Assembly: GCA_963930775.1 (NCBI GenBank)
Contig: OZ005690.1
Span: forward strand, 2,216,225-2,280,224
Reading direction: 5' to 3'
DNA length: 64,000 bases
Source of the DNA: Cliona cf. orientalis
Taxonomy: Eukaryota > Porifera > Demospongiae > Clionaida > Clionaidae
In this document: in pieces, positions 32,736-44,879 of the stretch
Layout of the letters: the number at the start of each line of letters is the position of its first letter
Numbering within the stretch: position 1 is the first letter of the stretch
The notes under the pieces: generated by a model
What the model was told of the DNA's origin: nothing
What the model saw: only the letters and a program-made list of their open reading frames with translations
Databases searched by the model: none
Translations under genes and position numbers: made by a program

Positions 32736-32934
32736 TTGTTAGCATCAGAAGTAAATGAAAGAGAGCTAAAGCTTTAAGGAAACCTTTTAAGCACAATATT
32801 TCCAACATTTAGGATAAGCTACATACCCAGCAGCAGTGAACAAAACACTACCAACAATGAGTAGCAAAAAAAACCACTAAAAATAATATCCAGAGATACA
32901 AATATGACTAGAGCTCTGTAGAGCACATACCCCG

Positions 32935-33295
32935 CGCGCTCTGTAGCTACTGTAGCGCAGTATTGAGGCATTGCTGTTTCATGACTTGACGACCTTTTCC
33001 AACACGGAGCTTGAGCATGCGCAGTCGCATCAGCATACTTTTGTGCTAAAGATGGGTGTGGTCGATAAACCACAGGCATGCTGAACAGAAAATCCACGAT
33101 TTGTAGCACCAGTAAGCCGTTTTGAGCAATTCGAAGCGCGTACACAACAGTTTTTCATCGATATCTACCGACTGGTTGTGCTTACAGCACGCACAGATGC
33201 CTAGAACGCGAGATCTGGCGATTTTCGTGCCGACGACAACGACGACAGACGGACAAACCGATTGCTTTACCCCTTGCGCATGCGCGCGGGATAAT
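32935..33295 (-). repeat. AAAGCAATCGG-family repeat, copy on minus strand
   Basis: Inverse of 26025-26340 over nearly its full length, with accccgcgcgc before it and gcgcatgcgcgcggg at its end. Confidence 0.75.
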
Positions 33296-33299
33296 AAAT

Positions 33300-33890
33300 A
33301 CTACCAATAAAATGGGCCACTAAATTAGCATTTTTATCATAGCTACCATGCCTCAAATACTGCTTCCATAGTACCATGACTAGAAATGATGCAATAGTAT
33401 ACATATCACAAACAACTAAACAGCCCACAAACACGTACAGTGCTACCAGGCAAGAGAGTAGATTTTGACCACTGTGTGGTTTCTGCAGATTTTACATGTG
33501 AATCTTGCATGTATTCAGTTTCAATTTTGTACACAGTTAGGTCAATGATTGGACTATCTACATGTCAAATTATGGAGTGTAATGAAGTTTCGTCTGGGAT
33601 CTAGAGAGGAAAATGTCCGAAAATTGTGCATTTTTATGTTAGGTTGTGATTCTTGAGTTTCACTTGTAGTTAAGAACCTTGATTTGGCCTGCTGGTAGGT
33701 ACCATCGAGTTGTACTTCTGTACCAAATTTGATGCCTTAACTACAAACTGCCTTGGAGATATTAACCATAATAGTCAAATTTTAGTGAAAATTTGGTACA
33801 TTTATGTTAGGTTGTGAATTTTGCATGAATAGCACAGTTAAGAGTCAATATTGTATTCTATGCATCCTAATGCATTAATAATTCTAGTGC
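33300..33890. other. gene-free AT-rich stretch
   Basis: Only a short repeat is visible: tttatgttaggttgtga occurs at about 33630 and again at about 33803. No exon seen. Confidence 0.45.
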
Positions 33891-33895
33891 ACCTG

Positions 33896-34727
33896 CTCAG
33901 CGCTATTAAGGCCTGGGTCAGTGTGGGATGCATGGTATTTACTGACAACTTGAATGCTGTATATTTCAGCATCAGTACATCCTATGAACTTCTAATATGC
34001 ATCAACAGAAAGTTTGATCTTCACCCTTTCTTGTAATTAAATTATGTTAATTAATTCTGAGCAATGACGTCACTGTGGGCGTGGTCGTGAATGTATGTTT
34101 GTAAACAAAATCGAAAAAGGCGCCATATATGCACGGGTCTGAGGCCGACCTTAACTATTCCATGCAGTTCATATTATAGTGTACTAACATCTCATAGTAT
34201 AGATTAGCTAGATATTACTTACGTTCCGAGAAATGGCATGAAATGTACATTCTTGGGTGTATCCAACAGCATAGTTCGTATTGAAACTCAGCGATAGTAG
34301 GTTCTTTCACAAATCTATACTATGATATTATAAAACTACTTGATCTTAACCTATCTAGCCTCTCAACTTGATCTCTAGACCTCTCTTTATATGCCGCCTA
34401 GCTGTACTACTACTATTACTAGCTAACTGCAGCTCATTCGTCATGTGACCGAGTGGCCACGCCCACTTCAATAATTTAGTTTTAAACGATTCTGGTCAAA
34501 ATTGAGCAAGTCAGACGGTCTCTACTGCTGAAAACAACACAGGTAAGCTACTAAATATAGCGCATGCCACAATAATAAGATAATAAAGCAATAAGAGCGA
34601 GAATATGATCGCTCGCTATTGTTTACCTGGCACGGTCGGTCATATGACCACCGTAGTTACCATAGAAACAAATTCATGAATATGATTAACCCTTGCCCGT
34701 ACGTGACCCAGGCCTTAACTGCGCTGA
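33896..34727. repeat. inverted pair of CTCAGCG...TTAAGGCCTGGGTCA ends
   Basis: ctcagcgctattaaggcctg at 33898 is inverted at 34703 (aggccttaactgcgctgag). The same sequence occurs singly at 23613-23640. The pair may be the termini of an 830-bp element. The interior shows no gene. Confidence 0.5.
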
Positions 34728-36090
34728 GTGTGGAACTGCGAATATTTTGCAGGGAGTGCCGAATCCGGAAGCAAACATTTCCGCCAGTTGCTTCAGACGG
34801 GTCGAAGTCCGCCTTGATGACGTAGTACCAAACGCACGTGCACAATAGTGATGTTTTCATTGACCACGCCCACTGGCGATCTAAGAACGAGAAGGTAGCG
34901 AAAACAGTTTTAGCGTTGAACGCGTGGAGCCCTTCGCTTCTAAGGCGTCCAAGCGAGGTAAGATAGTAACAATAGACAGCCCAAAAGCCTTTTTAAAGCT
35001 CCGAAATATTTTTGTGGGGTTGACAGTTACCGCTTCACTAGGCGGTCTGACGGTCGCTCGTATTAGCTACCTACGATAATATTGTGTAGAACTAGACATA
35101 CGAGAGCGATTCTCCACCTTCAGAAACTTACCTCATCTTATCTATAGCCTTTGATCTCGCGATTTTTGATCGTTTGTATTGCTATGTATGGTGCACGTGA
35201 TGTTAGTTCAACGTCATTGTTCGTCATAGCTTCTGTTACGGAGCGGTCTTTCTTACATGCTTTATACATTCACACTGCAGCTAAAAGCACTATTTCTATT
35301 AATAGTAGGTCAAAATAAGTCTGTATGCAAAGTTAGAAAAAAATCTACTCTCTTGCCCAGTAGCACTGTATATACTAACAGGAATACTGGTATGATATCC
35401 ATACTCTTGGTTAAAAGGTAACTACAACAAATAGATATAAAATAATGGAAAGTAACCCCCAAACACAACAGGATATAATCCTACCCATGCCTGAGTAAAC
35501 AAAATTTTTTTGTCGTTGATAAATACCTTTATTTTAGTGTCAGTAGAGGTAGCTAACCGAACTCCAGATCTACACCTTGAATGATTTGATGAACTATCTT
35601 GATAGCTAGCAAAACTTGACCCCGCTTTGCTGAGCTCCCTGTTAAAAGAGAAAAATCAATGAACATGCCAAAAGAGAAGGAAGCCACTTACTATTCCGAA
35701 TCAGTCAGAACGACTCTTCGTCAAACAAATCACTCGCTTGTCTCACAAACAAAGATCAAGACTCTGCACACAGAGACAAATCTCAGTAGCTGCAAAACGA
35801 GCTGCTATAATTTATAGTGCATGCACATGCGCATGCCATCACCGTGACGTAGCTCTGGCAATTGCGCAATTGTGCACACGGACCTAAATTTCTGACCAAT
35901 GAGGCGCGTCGTAAAAGCAAAGCCGCACGGACCCACGCGGCGGCGCAGCGCGTTCATAGCAACTGGGCGTGTCCATGACTTTTTCGCGATTGCTACTGGT
36001 ATACCGTACCGGTAAGGGACTCACTTCTTTCACTCGATCCGAGAACGGAAGTGCAATACTTAGAAAAATTCGTGAAATTAAAGTCTAAAG
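34728..36090. other. no gene identified; possible promoter-proximal sequence
   Basis: A moderately GC-rich part near 34900-34970 ends in a good donor-like gcgag/gtaagat, which could be a 5' untranslated exon, but no coding exon follows within reach. Otherwise nothing is recognised. Confidence 0.3.
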
Positions 36091-36099
36091 TGAGATTTG

Positions 36100-36180
36100 A
36101 ACCCGCCGGCTATGGTTCCACACACGAGAGCCCAACCACTAGACCACCACTGCGGCACAGTTGTCGCTGCTGGCAATCTT
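36100..36180 (-). repeat. tRNA-like SINE head, minus copy
   Basis: Minus strand has A-box-like TGGTCTAGTGGTTGG and B-box GGGTTCAAATCTC. It is the inverse partner of 36443-36525. The acceptor stem is weak, so it is not called as a tRNA gene. Confidence 0.55.
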
Positions 36181-36333
36181 AATCGAAATCGTTATAATTG
36201 TACAGAGATCCTAATTAGATTATTAGCGTGTGGTTATGACGCAATCACGCGCGTGTATAATGTATAATAATATACGCGGTATGGATGGGAGGGGCTGGGG
36301 GGTTGGGGATGGGTTAGTCTCTAGGGCTTGTCT

Positions 36334-36412
36334 TAGCCTCGAACCCAGGCTCACTTTCGGGGGGAGGGGAAAGGTTCCCCTCCCCCCGAAAGTGAGCCTG
36401 GGTTCGAGGCTA
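36334..36412. mobile_element. 79-bp perfect hairpin element, TAGCCTCGAACCC ends
   Basis: Arms of 38 bp, perfectly complementary, surround a 3-base loop. The arms start TAGCCTCGAACCCAGGCTCA. The flanking 9-mers GGCTTGTCT and GGTTTGTCT match at 8 of 9 positions, consistent with a 9-bp target duplication. Same family as 54527-54575. Confidence 0.75.
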
Positions 36413-36442
36413 GGTTTGTCTATGAAAGGGGGGAAATAATGA

Positions 36443-36525
36443 TTGGCAGCAGCGACAACAGCGGTGGTGTAGTGGTAGGGGCTCTTGTGTGTGGAACAGG
36501 AATGTAGCGGGTTCGAATCTCGCTT
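36443..36525 (+). repeat. tRNA-like SINE head, plus copy
   Basis: A-box-like TGGTGTAGTGGTAGG and B-box GGGTTCGAATCTC at tRNA spacing, followed by a T-rich tail. It forms an inverted pair with 36100-36180. Confidence 0.55.
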
Positions 36526-36548
36526 TATGCTTATTATTTCTTTTTCGC

Positions 36549-36704
36549 AGTGTCTAGAGTGCCGGCAAATTTATGTACAAATTTATATTGCCATATGCAG
36601 GAGGGGGCGGGGACTAGGGCTACGTAAGAGTACAGTATTTTATATGGACTTACCGGCACTATAACGCTTAAATTGCGGTGCCGGCACCGGCACTGTAGAC
36701 ACAG
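36549..36704. repeat. short inverted repeat, GTGTCTAGAGTGCCGG family
   Basis: GTGTCTAGAGTGCCGG at the left, inverted as ccggcactgtagacac at the right. The ends are related to those of the 13038-13532 element. Confidence 0.5.
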
Positions 36705-37284
36705 CCTTTTTTTTTTTCTTTTCACTTGTTGAAATTTTTCTAAGTTCTCGTAGGATCTCTGTACATAACGGGATCCAATCTTAATTTCACCTATTTTAAA
36801 GATAACCCCCCAAGACTAACCCTGCTAACCATTGGCAACCCATCCCCCAACCCCCCAGCCCCTCCCATCCGTACCATCCAGCGATTGCGACGGGCCACGC
36901 CCCAATAACACAATAATAATATTATTATTCATTATTATAATATAATATTATACGGGTACATACGTCGTTTCGAATAGTCCAGTTATTGTGATCGAATAGT
37001 AGCCGCACTCATGCGTGAACACAATTAAGTGGGTGTGGCCACGTTCGCACGCCATGAACGATCATTAGTTCGAGGCAAAAGCATGATAGAAGACGTCCCT
37101 GGCTAGGTTCTGCTGCGTTTTTCGATCATAATAACTCGACTATTAATATTCGAAACGTAGCCCTGAATTAAAAACTAGCATCACAGCAAGATACCACCGG
37201 ATCGGCGCAAAGGTATCCCTCCAAAAGCCGTCCTCGAATAAGAGCCGCCCTCGATTAGTATAATATTATAGCCGCACTCCAGCA

Positions 37285-37757
37285 AGGCAGAAATTAGAGT
37301 TAAAAGAAAGGGAGAGGAGGGCAAACAATCTGGTGCTAGTGGGTCTGGATGAAAAGGAAGGGAATGAAGATACCTTGACGCTAGTTGGTGAATTTTTGAG
37401 CACAAAAATGGAACTGACTTCGGTGAATATTAATACTCAGGCACGTAGACTAGGAAGAATTGCGAGAGGAGCCAACAAACCAAGACCCATTTTGATGTCC
37501 CTGGGTTCACAGATGGATAAAGCATCTGTCACAGCCAACCGAGCGAAGCTATCGGGTACAACTCAGTGTACATCAATAATGATCTCACCAAAGAGCAAAG
37601 GCTTGCAGAGAGGAAGCTGAGAGAAACAAAGAGGAAACTGTCCCAGCACCCCGACTTCAAAGAGAAAAAAGTTACCATATTATTCCGTAACAAAGTCTGT
37701 GTAGATCGTTCCCCGGTGTCTGAGGAGACTCTGCGATCAGCCGGCATCTCCCAATAG
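37285..37757 (+). pseudogene. LINE ORF1 C-terminal part
   Basis: The frame carries LELKERERRANNLVLVGL, a typical ORF1 coiled-coil-to-core transition, then RRLGRIARGANKPRPILMSL, and in the second part VYINNDLTKEQRLAERKLR, a known ORF1p signature. A one-base frameshift near 37555 separates the two parts. The N-terminus is missing. ORF1 proteins bind the element RNA. It ends at TAG 37755-37757, in the same frame as ORF2 downstream. Confidence 0.75.
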
Positions 37758-40700
37758 GAGTTAGGCCAGGGGGTTCATAGGGGAATAAACATTTGTTATT
37801 GGAATATTAATGGTCTAACAACTGATATTAAGCTAATTGATCAAATTAATTATTTAAATAACTTTGATATAATTCTTCTATGTGAAACATGGCTCAAGCC
37901 GGATCACCCCTACAATATGAATATACAAGAGTATGAATCAATATGCATTTCACAATCAAGCACAAACCGTAAAGCCAAAAGAGGATCAGGGGGATTAATG
38001 TGTTACTTTCGAAAAGAAATCAAAGAGGGGATTGAATCCATCCCCGGCCTTGAACAATCTCAAGACAGACTGTGGATCAAATTATCAGCTAATTTTTTTG
38101 GGCTGGATAAGGATATATATCTATGTCTCTCATACATATCACCTGAAACATCTTGCCATTCAGCATCTAGAGACAGTCTATGGAACACACTTGAAAAGGA
38201 AATAGCGAAGTTCTCCCCAGATGGTCATATTATTCTGACTGGAGATTTCAATGCAAGAACAGGTGTAATGCTAGACTACATTGCTGAAGACTCTGATCAA
38301 CACATTCCCTTGCCTCCCGAATACGAGCTTGACATACCAGTCCCAAGGTCTTCCGAAGATAGGACAGTTAACAATTTTGGCAAGGAGTTGATAGAGTTGT
38401 GTATTGCTGGTCAGTTACAAATAGTTAATGGGCGAGTGAAACCAGACCAAGGTGCATATACCTGCCATACCCACAGGGGCAATAGTGTTGTGGATTATGT
38501 AATCACATCAGCAAATTTTCTGAATAGCATAAACCAGTTTGAAGTAGGAGAGATCTCTCCTCTCTCTGACCATTGTCCTCTCACCTTCCAACTTGCATCA
38601 AATGCAGGCTCCATCTTCAACATTCAGAAACTACGCCAACAGGCAGGTAGCCTATTCCAGGACATTCTAGAGAGGATGGATCCACAACAGGACAATCCTC
38701 AACAGAATGATCTTGTCTCAGAACCAGACGATCTTTGCACTCCACCATTGATGAAGATAACAGAGGATAACATAGCGGATGCCTTTAGGAAACACGAATT
38801 TCTCGAGCAATTAGAAGCCCTTGAATCTGAATTGCCTAACCGACCAGCAACTGAGTGTGTATACAAACTTACCCGCCTGCTACAAGAATCAATCAGAGAA
38901 ACATTTGGAAAACGAAAGACAAACCCATCAAAAACCAGCAAATTTCCTCGCAATACATGGTTCGATGAAGACTGCAAGGCTGCCAAGAAAAAATTCAAAA
39001 ATTGTGCAAAACTGCTCAAGAATAATCCAAGCAACGAGGAGGTTCAGAAAAGTTTCTGGTCTGAAAGGAGGTCATACAAAGCCCTAATTAGAAAGAAAAA
39101 GCGTGCATCAGTTGCATCCTTACTTAAGGAGCTGAGGGAGTTTAAGTCTAACAATCCTCGTGAATTCTGGAGGCTAATCAATAAAATATCTGATCAGTCT
39201 GGTGGTGAGGAAATTCCAATTTCTGTAGACGTTTTAGGAGAATACTTTAAGTCCCTCCTAGACAACAAATCCGAGGATAGTGATATCAACCCTTCTGTCC
39301 CAAGTTCACACACAGTCTCTATTCTGGATGAACCTATTAACGATATGGAAGTCAGAGCCGCCTTGAAAGCCCTGAAAAAGAATAAAGCGCCTGGTCTGGA
39401 CGGCCTTCCTCCTCTAGTCTTTAAGATGTTCCACGACCAACTTGTAATGTTTGCTACTGCACTGTTCAACAAGCTGCTTGAACAGGAAGCGTATCCTAAA
39501 ATATGGAGCTCAGGTTCAATCAAGCCCATACCAAAGAAAGGTGACAGGAAATGCCCTAGCAATTACAGGGGAATTACACTGCTTCCAGTAATGGGAAAAG
39601 TATTCACTGTAATTCTCAGGAACAGGCTACTAGACTGGGCCGAAGCTGATGGTAAACTTTGTGAATCACAATTTGGTTTTAGACAAGGAAGGCAGACAAC
39701 AGATGCTGTTTTTGTCATTGCAACAGCAATCCAATCCTTCAAGAAGAGAAAAAAGCCGTTATTCACATGCTTTATCGACTTTGCCAAGGCTTTTGATTCA
39801 GTAAATCACAAATTACTGTGGGAAAAACTTGCCACCATGGGCGTGAGCACTAAAATTCTAAATATACTGAAATCAATGTATGCAAATGCCACTTCAAGAG
39901 TCACCATAAACAACAACACCTCCTCCTCTTTCCCATGTCTAAAGGGAGTAAGACAAGGTTGTAACCTTGTCCACTTTTATTTAGCTTGTTTATCAATGAC
40001 CTAGAATCCTACCTCTCATCGAATGTGGCAGGTAATATAACTCTTGCTAACCGTAAAGTGCAGCTCTTGTTATTCGCAGACGACGTAGTTTTACTTGCTG
40101 ACTCCAACAATTAAGGGACTTCAAGAGTCGATTGACAGGCTGACCGAATTCTGCAAATCATGGAAATTGAATATCAATGTAGACAAAACTAAAGTTGTGA
40201 TTTTCAACAGAAAGCAACATGTCCACCAAGTCCCTCTCACTCTGGATGGTATGAAGCTTGAATATGCCACCAGCTATAAGTATCTCGGAATCGTCCTCTC
40301 CAGTAATGGTTCCTTCAAGCCATGCAGCAATTTCCACTCTAGCTAACCAAGCAAGTAAAGCTCTCTTCTCACTCTTCCGAGCAATATCAAAACTAGCATT
40401 CCCAGAGCCATCATTGCTCTGTTACTTATTTGACGCACTAGTGAGACCCGTTCTGGAATATGGTAACGCAGTGTGGGGCTGTTACCCTGCTGAAGAGCTT
40501 CAAGTTGAAATTTTGCACAAACGCTTCTGTAAGTTTGCCCTGGGAGTTCCCAGATCAGCTACCAACCTAGCATGCTACGGTGAACTAGGAAGAACCCCTT
40601 TAATGATCAAGCGAAAAATATCAATGATTAAGTATTGGCTCAGAGTAACCACAGACTGGGATGCTCCTGAGTTGGTGAAAGATGCTTATGCACTTGCAAA

Positions 40701-41205
40701 AGCCGAGTCCCATGAATGGGTAAGCTTCATCCAAAACACCCTCAACAATTCCGGGTTCTCACAAGTATGGAACCATCCCTCTGGTGTGGTCCCAACGTTA
40801 ACAGAATTCACAGCACAATTAGAGCAACGCCTCATTGATCAATACATACAGTGCTGGCAAGGAGAACTCAGGGACTCAACTGGAAAACTTCGGTCGTATA
40901 GACTGATCAAAAACGAGTTTCATAGAGAAATGTACCTGACCCTTCCCCCGTACTTGAGATTCCCACATACCAGACTAAGAATTAGTGCACACGCACTACG
41001 GATAGAGACAGGCCGATATAATCTTCCAGCTCCTCTACCTGTACAGGAAAGAACCTGTTGGTTTTGTTCAGAAGAGCAGGCAATCGAAGATGAAGTCCAT
41101 TTTTTGTTCAGTTGCAGTCTATACACGCAGGAAAGGCAAGAATTCCTTGATTACTGTAAACAAATAAACAAAAGCTTCCCCTACCTCACAGATATCGATA
41201 AATGA
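37758..41205 (+). pseudogene. LINE ORF2: endonuclease and reverse transcriptase
   Basis: Directly after the ORF1 TAG the same frame continues into an apurinic-type endonuclease (WNINGL, CETWLKP, GDFNAR, VVDYVI, SDHCPL), then reverse transcriptase (KPIPKKGD, NYRGITLLP, FIDFAKAFDSVNH, GVRQGC, LFADDVVLLAD, YKYLGIVLS) and a C-terminal zinc-like motif (CWFC...H...C). The first ATG in frame is at 37917, already inside the endonuclease. The copy is dead: a one-base loss near 39970, a second shift near 40105 and a third near 40320 split the RT. The endonuclease and RT motifs themselves look conserved, so decay is fairly recent. Confidence 0.88.
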
Positions 41206-41669
41206 GATTTATGTCACGTTGTAACGACAAATACTTAATCTACTTCATCAGCAAATTTCAAGATTTCAGTAGCTTTTGAGAAAAGAGCACACTCTCACTA
41301 ACTCTCATTAACTGCCATTACCTCTTTTTATAATGCTTATACTATGCTGACTATTGGGCCTCCTGGCCTCTACTGTCATTAAAATTAATAATAATAATAA
41401 TAATAATAGTAGCCGCGGCTACTATTCGAATAAATACGGTAACTACTGAATCAGTGCTGTCAAAATCTGTGAATCTACTCAACTGCACGATCTCATCATT
41501 GGCGCGTGGAAATTCCTCAGCGTAGCCCCAAGGATTCTGCCCAAGTTCATGATCACAGTACGTGCTGTGGAGAAGCTGTGCAAGTGCAGAGCGAGTTCGC
41601 ACATTTGTCACGTGACTATTACCTGCCTTTCAGCCCCGCCCATTATTCATAACAGTATACCATGTACTG

Positions 41670-42119
41670 TAGCCTCGTCCCGGTCCCCAGTCTCCCTCGT
41701 GTTCTCAATGTTGCACGCAGAGAAAGGATCTAGGAGGGAGCCTGGTAAAATTTATCACGTGCGTGACGTAGGGGTAGCTAGAAGCAACTTGGAGTGCGGC
41801 GCGCGCAAATCATGACTCAGCACTTTCTGAACGATGATTGTTCTCGAGTTTCCAGAGCGATTCGTCGCTCAAAGGTGAGTCATATGTTTAGCGAATGATG
41901 GTCCCAGGTGATCTAGTCATAAAATCGATCGCTGGTACGCTCAGATTGTCGATTGTTAACGCGTTCATGGCTCCATCAAAAGTGCTGAGTCATGATTTGC
42001 GCGCGCCGCGCTCCAAGTTGCCGGGTACCCCTACGTCACGCACGTGATAAATTTTACCAGGCTCCCTCCTTTCTCTGCGTGCAACATTGAGAACATGAGG
42101 GAGACCGGGGACGAGGCTA
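41670..42119. mobile_element. 450-bp MULE-like foldback element with 9-bp TSD
   Basis: Inverted arms of about 145 bp start TAGCCTCGTCCCCGGTCTCC (left copy slightly expanded) and share ttgcacgcagagaaagg, ttatcacgtgcgtgacgtag and atcatgactcagcac. CATGTACTG is duplicated exactly (41661-41669, 42120-42128). The other copy of the block (near 6115) has the empty site with a single cacgtactg. It lies just downstream of the YOD1-like gene. Confidence 0.9.
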
Positions 42120-42762
42120 CATGTACTGCACGTGCGCAACTAGAACTTTGTGGCCAGAGCTATAGCAATTAATGGGTACATGGTATATTATGGTGTAGGC
42201 CAGGATAATAATATGAGATGCATAATATGATCATGATTAGTGATAATGTCCATAGCTTCTATATCTCTCCAAAGTTGATGTGTCCTGTCTTCTTTGCGTG
42301 GGCCTGTGCATCAGCCGGTCCGCTCAGAGCTTCACTGCACACGAGGCACCGCAGAGAAAACTTGGTAATGTCAGTGTACTGACGAGCCTACGATACAAAA
42401 ACATTAACGTCGGATAGATAGTTTAATAGTCAGCATAATTCCTTGATACATGTACAGCACTAAAAGTAGTATCAGATTCTACATGTACTCTTGATTTGTA
42501 TAATAATGAAAAACTTAACCACATCCCAGCATACCGTACTTAATCTAATACTACGCATAATTTTAATTTTGAAAAACGCGCGCTTTTCTGGTAAAGGTCG
42601 TCAATCGCTCCATATTATACGCAAATTTGTAAAATGCTAATTTCTTACGTTAGATTGGATCATACGTTGTATTCGATTAACTACGGTAGTTCTAACAGTG
42701 AACATGGTAAAGATCGTCTATAATATATAGTACATACACTGTCTACACGTGTAATTATAATA

Positions 42763-43236
42763 CCGTACTCGCTCTAATTATCCGAACGGCCAAAAATAAT
42801 TATTAATATCGCCATTCGTAGAAAATAAATAAATTCGGGCAATGGGTGTAAATAGAACGGATCCGGTGCAAATGGAGAAAGCACTATTATAGCGACGAAG
42901 AAACAGCAGTCGATGTCCAACTATAGGTTTATCGTTGTCAGCTCTAGAGTCTCAGTATCGCTGTGCTCTCAGGAGCGATCGCAAAATGATCGCCGTCTGT
43001 GTCTGTGTTACCTTTCCGCTCTTATATGCTGTCCAAGATGTGGTAGCCACACTCTTCGATGAACGTGGAAGAGTTGTCTCGAGCTCCTGCCATGCCGTAC
43101 CGCGTGGCCGTTCGGTTGATTTAGAGCGGGTGAGAAAACTTGAAATCCAAGATGTTCGACGAATTAGGAAGGAAATAAATTATTAAAACTTGCCGTTCGG
43201 GCTATTAGAATATTCGAATAATTAGAGCGAGTACGG
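42763..43236. mobile_element. MITE, CCGTACTCGCTCTAATTA ends, TA target
   Basis: CCGTACTCGCTCTAATTATC at the left is inverted at the right. TA stands outside both ends (42761-42762, 43237-43238). The duplicate block near 6809 lacks it and has a single TA, proving a TA duplication. It sits in the last intron of the YOD1-like gene. Confidence 0.9.
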
Positions 43237-44672
43237 TAATATTGGACTGTAGGCTTGTGCTAGCCTCATCCCCAGTCTCCCCGATTTGAACAAAGATCGG
43301 GGAGTATAGGAGACTCGAGGGTCATACACAGTAACTGTAACACACCATTACAGATTTGACTTAACAGGTATTTCCCCATCTAGGCCCATTCCTAGTTATA
43401 AAATAGTTATCTGACAGTAATTGGGGTGCATGAGATGCAATTTGCCTATAAAAACTTTAATTGATAGGCAACTACCAACAAAATTAATAATATTATTGCA
43501 TGATACAATTTCTATCCCCCCCACCTCTTGTGCTTGTTTTGCTATGTCCAAAGCCTCAAAGAGCACTGCCTCATTGCTGCTGGGGAAGGTGGTCTAGAGA
43601 ATGGAGGAGGAGGAGCCACTGCCGTCCATCACCACTAGAGGGTCGTAGTGGATGCCATCGTAGATGAGCAACGCTCTACGATCATACTCCTCACCCTCTC
43701 CTGAGAAAAATTAATGATTTAGGGGATGTCTTATTTCTTGAAATCAATAATAGTATTACAGAAATACATGTACCTTACTTAGGGAAAATAATCATGCACT
43801 TATCTGGTAAAGGTCGTCAATCATTCCACATAATCATACACATTATGAGAATGCGTAGAAGGCTAATTTCTTATGATCATACTTTATATTTGATCAACTA
43901 CAGTATTCAATATTCAAGCTGTGCATGTATTCTACTCCTGTCTACGGCATAATTGCCGAAAATTAAAAGGATATTACAATGCATTAAATTTTACTCTGAT
44001 GATGACGAATGTAAACTTCAAACTATCATTCCAATTTCTTACCAAACCTGTCGACCCTCTGAGACTGAATATCAACCACGTCCAGCTCCACCTTGAAGTG
44101 AGCACTGAAGACAGTCAACTCTATACCACCTGCATGGGGGAGATAGAGATACAGACACAAAATTAATGCCTTATAATGCACCTAATAATATGCATAATAA
44201 AATTTATGTATTCTTCCAGACACTCCTGGGACACAAACTGTCCTGACAAGTCTTAGTGATAACATTATTATATTATTATATATAAGGGTACAGCTATGTA
44301 CTCAGAGAAGCATTAGTTCCTACACTGTAACATTAATTATTAGGAACTTAGATAACACCTCATTTGGAACACTGATACAAACAGGCAAATACACTACATG
44401 TACTGCCGTAGTATCCTGGGCAAGCGGGTAATTATAAGCGCTCATGTGGGCCAAAATCGTGAGATATGTTTAAGCGCCCATGACTACGGTAAGTCCCCCA
44501 CAGGTACTGCTCTATAAACCTTGGTGTGGTTTGTTTATATGTACCTAAGTATACAAACTGAGATTCCCCCCCCCCCTAACTGGACATTCCAAGTGACGGT
44601 TGAAATCCACTGTACAATGTTGTTATTGTCATGCATCAGCTTGCATAGACAAAAATATTATTGCATCCTATA

Positions 44673-44869
44673 TACTGTAGATCGGGAAATTTTCATCGTT
44701 AAAAATTTTTCATCAATGATCTTTCCCGATGAAAATTAAATACGCAAAATATTTTGTGTACGTTAGTTAATACAGTGATGTATTGCGTACGTTTGTGTAT
44801 GCGACGAAAATTAGACTATGCGAAAATTTAACAAACAAAATACCAGCAAAAATATCCCGATCTACAGTA
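44673..44869. mobile_element. MITE, TACTGTAGATCGGGAAA ends, in YOD1-like intron (copy 2)
   Basis: Counterpart of 8401-8605 at the same intron position, so it was inserted before the block duplicated. One end base has changed (TACTGTA). Confidence 0.85.
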
Positions 44870-44879
44870 CTAGTATACA

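Larger units (their letters stand above)
37276..41409 (+). mobile_element. LINE (non-LTR retrotransposon), 5'-truncated and frameshifted
   Basis: The element holds the C-terminal part of ORF1, then ORF2 with endonuclease, reverse transcriptase and a C-terminal zinc motif, a 3' UTR of about 200 bp and an (AAT)n tail. TAGCCGC is repeated directly outside (37269-37275, 41410-41416) as a likely 7-bp target duplication. The 5' end starts inside a lysine/glutamate-rich coiled-coil-type segment, so it was truncated on insertion. Organisation and tail suggest a CR1/L2-like clade, not proven. Confidence 0.85.

Noticed and set aside
36443..36525. Functional tRNA gene
   Set aside because: Weak acceptor stem, no clear anticodon arm, and an inverted divergent twin nearby; more likely a SINE head.
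42935..43186. 83-codon frame inside the CCGTACTCG MITE
   Set aside because: No motif, and the element is present in only one paralogous block, so it is unlikely to be a host gene.
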